The position numbers were made by a program, and so were the translations under genes. DNA of 64,000 bases from Aspidiotus rigidus (Eukaryota; Arthropoda; Insecta; Hemiptera; Diaspididae). The DNA is taken from contig JAVHKY010000071.1 of the NCBI GenBank assembly GCA_035079385.1, positions 746,001 through 810,000 of the forward strand. Direction: 5' to 3'. The notes below the pieces were generated by a model. That model was not told where the DNA came from and made no database searches. It worked only from the letters and a program-made list of their open reading frames with translations. Of this stretch, positions 57,664 through 64,000 are shown one piece after another (position 1 is the first letter of the stretch; each line of letters starts with the position of its first letter).

Positions 57664-59839
57664 TATTCTTTCTGGCGCAATCAAGCGCAGAGAGTAATTT
57701 CTATCAATTTCTGTCATTTTTCAACCTCTCAAAAAATCCTTCAATTTTTCAATCGAATATTCAACTGTTTTTATATCAAATATGAATCATTTCACCCTAT
57801 TTTTTTTTCCAAGCTAGTTCAAAAATTTCAGAGTTTTTGTATAAATTTTGTATCAATTTTGCTAACATAGAGCATAATTTTCTCCGTTTTCGACCTCTCC
57901 AAAAATCCCTCAGATATTCTTTCTAGCGCACTAGCTGATTTCTGTAGCGGAGAGCCCATTTTCCCCATTTTTCAACTTCACCAAAAATCGTAGAAATTTT
58001 CTAATTTTTCATACCAAATATTTGACTGTTTTCAAAGTAAATATGAATCATTTCACTCTATTTTTCTTCTTCATAGGTTCAAAAATTTTAGGACTTTTGT
58101 ATCATTTTTCTCTATTTCTAACCCTCATATGTGAAACAATTTATAAAGTCTCACAATTAAGCTACACACATATCAACTTTAACGCATGGGGTATTTTTTC
58201 TCATTTCCAAGACAAATTCATGAAATATTGACAAAAAAACATGAAAAAATTTCCTTTAATTTCTTTATTATCTTCAGGGTGTATGATCGTACATCCTGAA
58301 ATTCCATAATGAATAAACATTAAAATATCATTAGTTATCAAAATATTTCTGGACACATTTTTTTCATCTATGCTCAACGAGTTATTTTCTACAGAACACA
58401 CGTTAAAAAAGGTGATTCTCCATCACCAGAAATTAATAATTATGGCAAAAAAAAAAAACGTGCACGGAAAAACCGTGTATGATTTGAAACAACTCTCATT
58501 ATTTCATTTATTTCGTAATAAAAGCAACAAACCGGCAGAGCTCTGCCGTTACGTCATTGAAATTACCTACAAGTAACAAAAGGGGTATATTTCTCGCAGA
58601 TTTGCCCACCAAACATGGAATGAATATCATCGTCATTGAAATTACCTACAAGTAACAAAAGGGGTATATTTCTCGCAGATTTGCCCACCGAACATGGAAT
58701 GAATATCATCAGATCAATCGGCGGAGATCTGCCGTTACATTCTCACAGATTTGCGAAACAATTTCGAATGAATATCATCAAATCAACTGGCAGTGCTCTG
58801 CCGTTATATTCATTCGAAATTGTTTCGCAAATCTGTGAGAATGTAACGGCAGATCTCTGCCGATTGATCTGATGATATTCATTCCATGTTCGGTGGGCAA
58901 ATCTGCGAGAAATATACCCCTTTTGTTACTTGTAGGTAATTTCAATGACGTAACGGCAGAGCTCTGCCGGTTTGTTGCTTTTATTACGAAATAAATGAAA
59001 TAATGAGAGTTGTTTCAAATCATGCACGGTTTTTCCGTGCACGTTTTTTTTTTTTGCCATAATTATTAATTTCTGGTGATGGAGACTCACCTTTTTTAAC
59101 GTGTGTTCTGTAGAAAATAACTCGTTGAGCATAGATGAAAAAAATGTGTCCAGAAATATTTTGATAACTAATGATATTTTAATGTTTATTCATTATGGAA
59201 TTTCAGGATGTACGATCATACACCCTGAAGATAATAAAGAAATTAAAGGAAATTTTTTCATGTTTTTTTGTCAATATTTCATGAATTTGTCTTGGAAATG
59301 AGAAAAAATACCCCACGCGTTAAAGTTGATATGTGTGTAGCTTAATTGTGAGACTTTATAAATTGTTTCACATATGAGGTTTAGAAATAGAGAAAAATGA
59401 TACAAAAGTCCTAAAATTTTTGAACCTATGAAGAAGAAAAATAGAGTGAAATGATTCATATTTACTTTGAAAACAGTCAAATATTTGGTATGAAAAATTA
59501 GAAGATTTCTACGATTTTTGGTGAAGTTGAAAAATGGGGAAAATGGGCTCTGCGCTACAGAAATCAGCTAGTGCGCTAGAAAGAATATCTGAGGGATTTT
59601 TGGAGAGGTCGAAAACGGAGAAAATTATGCTCTATGTTAGCAAAATTGATACAAAATTTAGACAAAAACTCTGAAATTTTTGAACTAGCTTGGAAAAAAA
59701 AAATAGGGTGAAATGATTCATATTTGATATAAAAACAGTTGAATATTCGATTGAAAAATTGAAGGATTTTTTGAGAGGTTGAAAAATGACAGAAATTGAT
59801 AGAAATTACTCTCTGCGCTTGATTGCGCCAGAAAGAATA
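57664..59839. mobile_element. 2.17-kb near-perfect palindrome (fold-back element)
   Basis: Arms of about 1.0-1.1 kb pair around a 30-nt loop (58776-58805). The ends are TATTCTTTCTGGCGC and GCGCCAGAAAGAATA; TA at each end may be the target duplication. The left arm has an extra 79-bp tandem copy (58553-58631 / 58632-58710). Only a handful of mismatches were seen elsewhere. Each arm has two related subunits of about 250 bp, starting 'tattctttctggcgc' and 'atattctttctagcgc', plus the 16-bp palindrome CGGCAGAGCTCTGCCG. Paired ORFs in the arms are mirror images and not evidence of coding. Confidence 0.9.
58553..58710 (+). repeat. 79-bp tandem duplication in the left palindrome arm
   Basis: 'gtcattgaaattacctacaa' and the next 59 bases occur twice in a row; the right arm has one copy. 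Confidence 0.85.
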
Positions 59840-61303
59840 CTCGTATTATACTGTATATCTACTTATATGGGCTGAGAAGAATTATTGAAGCACGCAGAAC
59901 TGCAGATATGGGGACTTCAGACTTCTACGAAAGAACGTCTAAGTGATTGAATCCTCTCCTCCCCCTCAGTGAGCATTCAGAGAGCCACAATTTAGTTGAA
60001 TTTATGAGTTTTTTGGTACATATTTGGTATACCTACGTATCTGTGTTATTGAAATAGACTTAAATATATTTAGTATAATATCATTCTTTTAACCAAGATG
60101 ACCTATTATGAAGATTTAGTAGTAGAATGCAACAAAATTTTATTCATTATTCTCTAGAGGCTGATTCAGGAAAACATTTTTGGGTCGAAAATTTGAACTT
60201 TTTCTATCGAGAGAAAACTTGACTTTTCTGTTTACTGACATATTTCTCTTGAATTTCGAACCTCGTATTACTTGTGGATACTAGAAGGTATTCAAATTCA
60301 TCCCCTTCCCTTTGCGTAAATACAACCATACCTCCTCACCCCCCCCCCCAATTCGAAAACTTTCATCCTTACAAGTTCGAGATGTCGTTTCAGCATAAAA
60401 TGAACTTTCTTAATATACGAATAAAATAGTGTATGTCGTGTAAGTATTGAATGAGTATGGTTTGTCAACGCCTTGAAAAGTATGTACTTCAACACATGGT
60501 ATCCCCCTCTCTCTTTGTTATAAAATAATAGTCACACATAAAAATGTAAACAATATGTACAATATTTCGTAGGCATAACTAATATCCTTCTTTATAAACT
60601 AAACATCCGCGATGATTTGTTCGCGAAGTGGAAGATCGTTAATTGTACTGGCTCGTAGTGGCGAGTCAACAATTTCGCAAAGAAAGAAGCTGCTTTCGTA
60701 TACAAACCTATTCGATGAAAAATTTTAATTTTCGCGTAACGCACCTTTCATACAAAGTGAACGAATCATAATACGCGGCGCGCCGCAACGCGTTGTCATT
60801 GATTCATTTGTAGTACTTTTGACGTACGCCTACGCCTACGCCGCGCCGCGCCGCCCCGTCGACACTCAATAGTGACTAACGGTTTATGGAAGGAGGTGTG
60901 TTTGGCTCAATGATTGTAATGAAAGGCTACAGAAGCACTGTTTCCAATTCCCAGTTAGAATATTGTGCGGGCACGGCTGCTGACGTCCTCGCACAATAGG
61001 AATTTTTCATGACGCACGCTTCAATGGTTGCTTTAAGGCTCTATTATGAGCTACGCAGTTCTCGTTGGGACTCATTCATCAGTATCAAAAATTTTCTTTA
61101 ATTTTCCGCTACGCATCTCTGATAAAGTAAATAATATGTATTTGTAATGCAGTTCTCATCTTTGAATAATACAATCGAATTATAATAGTGAAACTTGTAT
61201 ACTTAAAATATCATGGTGCCGTACGTTTATAGGACGCGCAAGTAGCTTACCTAGACGTATTTTATTTTTCAACCAAAGTGTACCTGATGTATAAATCACG
61301 GTA
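59840..61303. other. Intergenic; CpG-rich patch at 60768-60860
   Basis: 60768-60860 has 'gcggcgcgccgcaacgcgtt' and 'cctacgcctacgccgcgccg'. A dyad 'tattgtgcg' / 'cgcacaata' lies at 60961-60999. This could be a promoter or repeat fragment; no adjoining exon is recognised. Confidence 0.35.
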
Positions 61304-62210
61304 TAGGGCTCCTCCCCTATATCATATTGCATACTCGTTTGCCTGATTCTTATCGTATGCTACTTGATTAACATTGTTCTAATGGCAGGGGAATGGATAT
61401 GCTATTGGGGTTTAAACTTTGAGTTGGGGAGTTGGTAGCCCTGACGAAATTCACTTTTTCGTTCCATGCTTTTTTAAATGGAGGAATTTCGATCGCCATA
61501 ATTAATCGGACATCATTTTTCAAAGCAAATACAAGCATAAATTTTGTAAGCCATATCGTCAATTTTTGATACAGAAAAAATTATGGTGATAAATGGGATA
61601 TTGAAGAAATAATGGTTGTTTGAAAATCAATGTAGAAGTATACGAGTACAAGTTCTCTTCTTCACCCTTTCAGTAGCATCCTCTAGTGAAGATTTACACC
61701 CCAATTATTGCATATTCAATTCTCCTGCCATAAGATCAGTGTAAAGCTTTGACTGTATATTATGTGGACAGCGCTAGCGTGCATAAAACGACCGAAAAAG
61801 GCGTCCACAGATGTGACAAGGGTTGCCGTAAGCGGCACTGACCACGGGTATTTTAAAATACCGCGTCACACCTTTTCCCACTGCGCGAACGTTTTCAACG
61901 CCGCTAATAAATCGCCGTAAGCGTAACACTATTAAATTTTTTATCGCTTAGCGCAGTCCATATACAATATACGAGTATCGTCAAAGGTGTAAAGCAAGTA
62001 CCATTGCCAGGTGATCCGTGACGCCATTTTCATGAAGATGATCCTTTGTAATCGTTTTAGAGAAGGCTCTCATAATTTTCTTTTTTCGAGCTACAAGAAC
62101 TGAAAGTTTGAGGAGGATTTCTTCATTGGACCATGGGGATCACGGCACCCCTGATTACGATAGGAATCAGGCAAACGAGTATACAATATGATATAAGGGA
62201 AGAGCCCTAC
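61304..62210. mobile_element. TIR element of 0.9 kb, TAGGGCTC family copy 2
   Basis: 'tagggctcctcccctatatc' at the left pairs with 'gatataagggaagagcccta' at the right, followed by the perfect pair 'ctcgtttgcctgattc' / 'gaatcaggcaaacgag'. TA borders each end. No transposase; the ORF at 61368-61562 (minus) is unrecognised. Confidence 0.75.
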
Positions 62211-62814
62211 ATATGAAACTGCAGTGCAACTGTGGTACCGATACGTGTACCTAGTTTTAACAGGGAACCTGTTCTGTGAAAAGTTATTTTGAAGAATTAG
62301 TCGTACGCCGCGCTGCGTGTCGGATGACGTCCAACAAAAACTGATCTAACTAAAATTTTTTTCAGGTTCCAGCAATCTCATAATTATATATATAAGTCTT
62401 TACACGAGCTTCTTAATTCTCGACTCAAAAAAAAAACCGGACCACATTAACGATTGTATTTATTAAATAAAATCGAAAACAAAAGTTTATTAACGACGTT
62501 TTAAAATAACAAATTTGACGAAAATGTTTTAAGAATAAAATATTGACGTCGTGAGAGGAGTTCTGCATGCAAGCATTATTTGAATCGAACTGAAGATAAC
62601 TAAATGAAACAGGAAAAAGATACAGTGACCACGATGAGTAATCATTACTCATAATCCATAATAATAATCTATAATATTCTATTTTACATTGTTTGATTGT
62701 CGTGTTAGAACACCTCATCGTTCATGAAAAAAAAAGCTTCAAGATATCTACGGGTTACGTCATAATGACGTAATCCGGAGTTCCTACGAAGGAGATCATT
62801 GAAAGGGCGCATAG
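62211..62814. other. Intergenic; AACAGGGAACCTGTT end near 62262
   Basis: 'aacagggaacctgttctgtg' at 62262-62281 matches the end of the 21108-21542 repeat. The rest is AT-rich with nothing recognised. Confidence 0.4.
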
Positions 62815-62995
62815 AGCATCTTTAGTGCGCATTTATAGTGGCGCTTGATCTGATCGAGCAAAGAAAGCAGCGCAGCGTTTCGTAGGCAGGAAAGGAACAT
62901 AGCAGAACAGAGAAAAGAAAATTCAAAAGGATATTTTCTCTGCTCTGCTTTGCTTTGCTTGCTTGTTCGCTGCGCCACTATAAATCCGCTCTTAC
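62815..62995. mobile_element. Fold-back MITE of about 180 bp
   Basis: 'gcatttatagtggcgc' at the left pairs with 'gcgccactataaatccgc' at the right; 'gagcaaagaaagcagcgcag' further in pairs loosely with 'gctttgcttgcttgttcgctgcgc'. Confidence 0.55.
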
Positions 62996-64000
62996 ATACA
63001 TATGTATGTAAATATTTCGATGGTCAAAATTTTTCCGAGGTGTTGGACTTGAAAAATTTCAACTCCCTCCACTCATATAGTTAGGTTAGGTTATGTTTTG
63101 TCCTCCTATAAAGTTAGATATAGGTTGCCGATCGGCCAAACAGACAACGGTGAACACTGGACATTTTTACCGCATTTGAAAAATTTCGACTTTCGAACTA
63201 AATTTCAACTTCTGAGCTACATATGATAGGAACGGGACCAAGAAAAATTTCGATGTTTGATTCTTTAAATTTCTTCGTTTTTCGTTCAACTTCATTATCA
63301 AAACCGTCGTTCTTCCTAGGAGATCCATGTCGAACAAAAAGGACTTGTCGTTGGAAGAGAACTGTTGAATGATGTTCAATCAAATGTCATTATGAATGAC
63401 CTGGATACACTACAAAATGCGCAAATATTATTTGAAAAAAAAAAAAAAAAGTTCGGTGATGCTATAACTAAGTTGATTAAAGTGAAAATGAAAAATCTAC
63501 ATTATCATAATTAAAAAAAAAAGAAAAAACGCTCAAGTTGATCCTAAAAGTGACTGCATTATCAAATTATCCCTTAAAAAATCAATTATTGTAATTCGTC
63601 CATATTCCAATTATTTATCATCGTCTTACAAATTTTTCAAAGTGGAAAAGAAATTGATCATAAATAAAGATAAGGCGAGTTCATCAACCTTCCTTTTTTT
63701 TTTTTTTTTTCATACGGAAGAATAACATTAACTTGAAATCAAAAAAGTTACAAAATATGACATCGATGTTGACATTCATAATTACTATTACTCCGAAAAA
63801 CCAACACAACAAAATTGAATATCGTATACGCGCAACCATTGTATAACACGCAGCAGAAGTTAGAAAACCTGATTTGAGAAAATTTTCCTAAATTCGTGTA
63901 TAAAATCAGCCCGCAAGTAGAGATTTCAAACTTATATGAAAACTGGAAAATGGTGCGTGATAAGTCGCGCGTATACGTACTCAAATTGGCAGTGAAAGCA
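62996..64000. other. Intergenic; one CTCGAG-family fragment, A and T runs
   Basis: 63175-63250 resembles the 45-bp unit family ('aaatttcgactttcgaac...tatgatagg'). Poly-A (63436-63450) and poly-T (63692-63710) runs. No gene. Confidence 0.4.

Noticed and set aside
58022..59480. Pairs of near-identical ORFs of 66-69 codons on opposite strands
   Set aside because: They arise because the arms of the palindrome mirror each other; no domain or codon pattern supports coding.

Overview
This window reads as nuclear DNA of an arthropod, most likely an insect. Reasons: low GC, spliced genes with GT..AG introns, and one complete gene whose closest family is animal GAP1/RASA3 (Drosophila RasGAP1). Stretches rich in 'acctacct' and the dense load of small transposons fit a sternorrhynchan hemipteran such as a mealybug or scale insect, but nothing seen here proves the species.

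The one complete protein gene runs on the + strand from 9537 to 33787. I could join 18 exons into an uninterrupted 859-residue reading frame: C2A, C2B, RasGAP, PH, Btk zinc finger and a conserved tail. Every junction has GT..AG ends and matching phase. The product should switch off Ras at the membrane. Its large introns (2, 3, 5, 10 and 11) are filled with mobile elements.

The rest is accessory DNA. 1-9 kb holds nested hAT-like MITEs (miniature inverted-repeat transposons), fold-back MITEs, an inverted array of about 120-bp repeats, the 3' end of a LINE (a non-LTR retrotransposon), and a very young 795-bp TRIM (miniature LTR retrotransposon) just upstream of the RasGAP gene. 34-49 kb holds microsatellites and several MITE families. 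49.5-51.5 kb holds a MULE (Mutator-like) element with a transposase stub, a Penelope-like GIY-YIG fragment and a second MULE scrap. 54-56 kb holds a dead RTE-like LINE. 57.7-59.8 kb is a 2.17-kb near-perfect palindrome. 61.3-62.2 kb holds another TIR (terminal inverted repeat) element.

The most interesting signals are: (1) hammerhead-ribozyme-like motifs 40-60 nt downstream of two independent Penelope GIY-YIG fragments, with compensatory changes in two stems; (2) the giant fold-back element; (3) the young TRIM with an initiator-tRNA-Met primer site and an internal copy of its own LTR start; and (4) several TIR families, apparently undescribed, that have two members each in this window.
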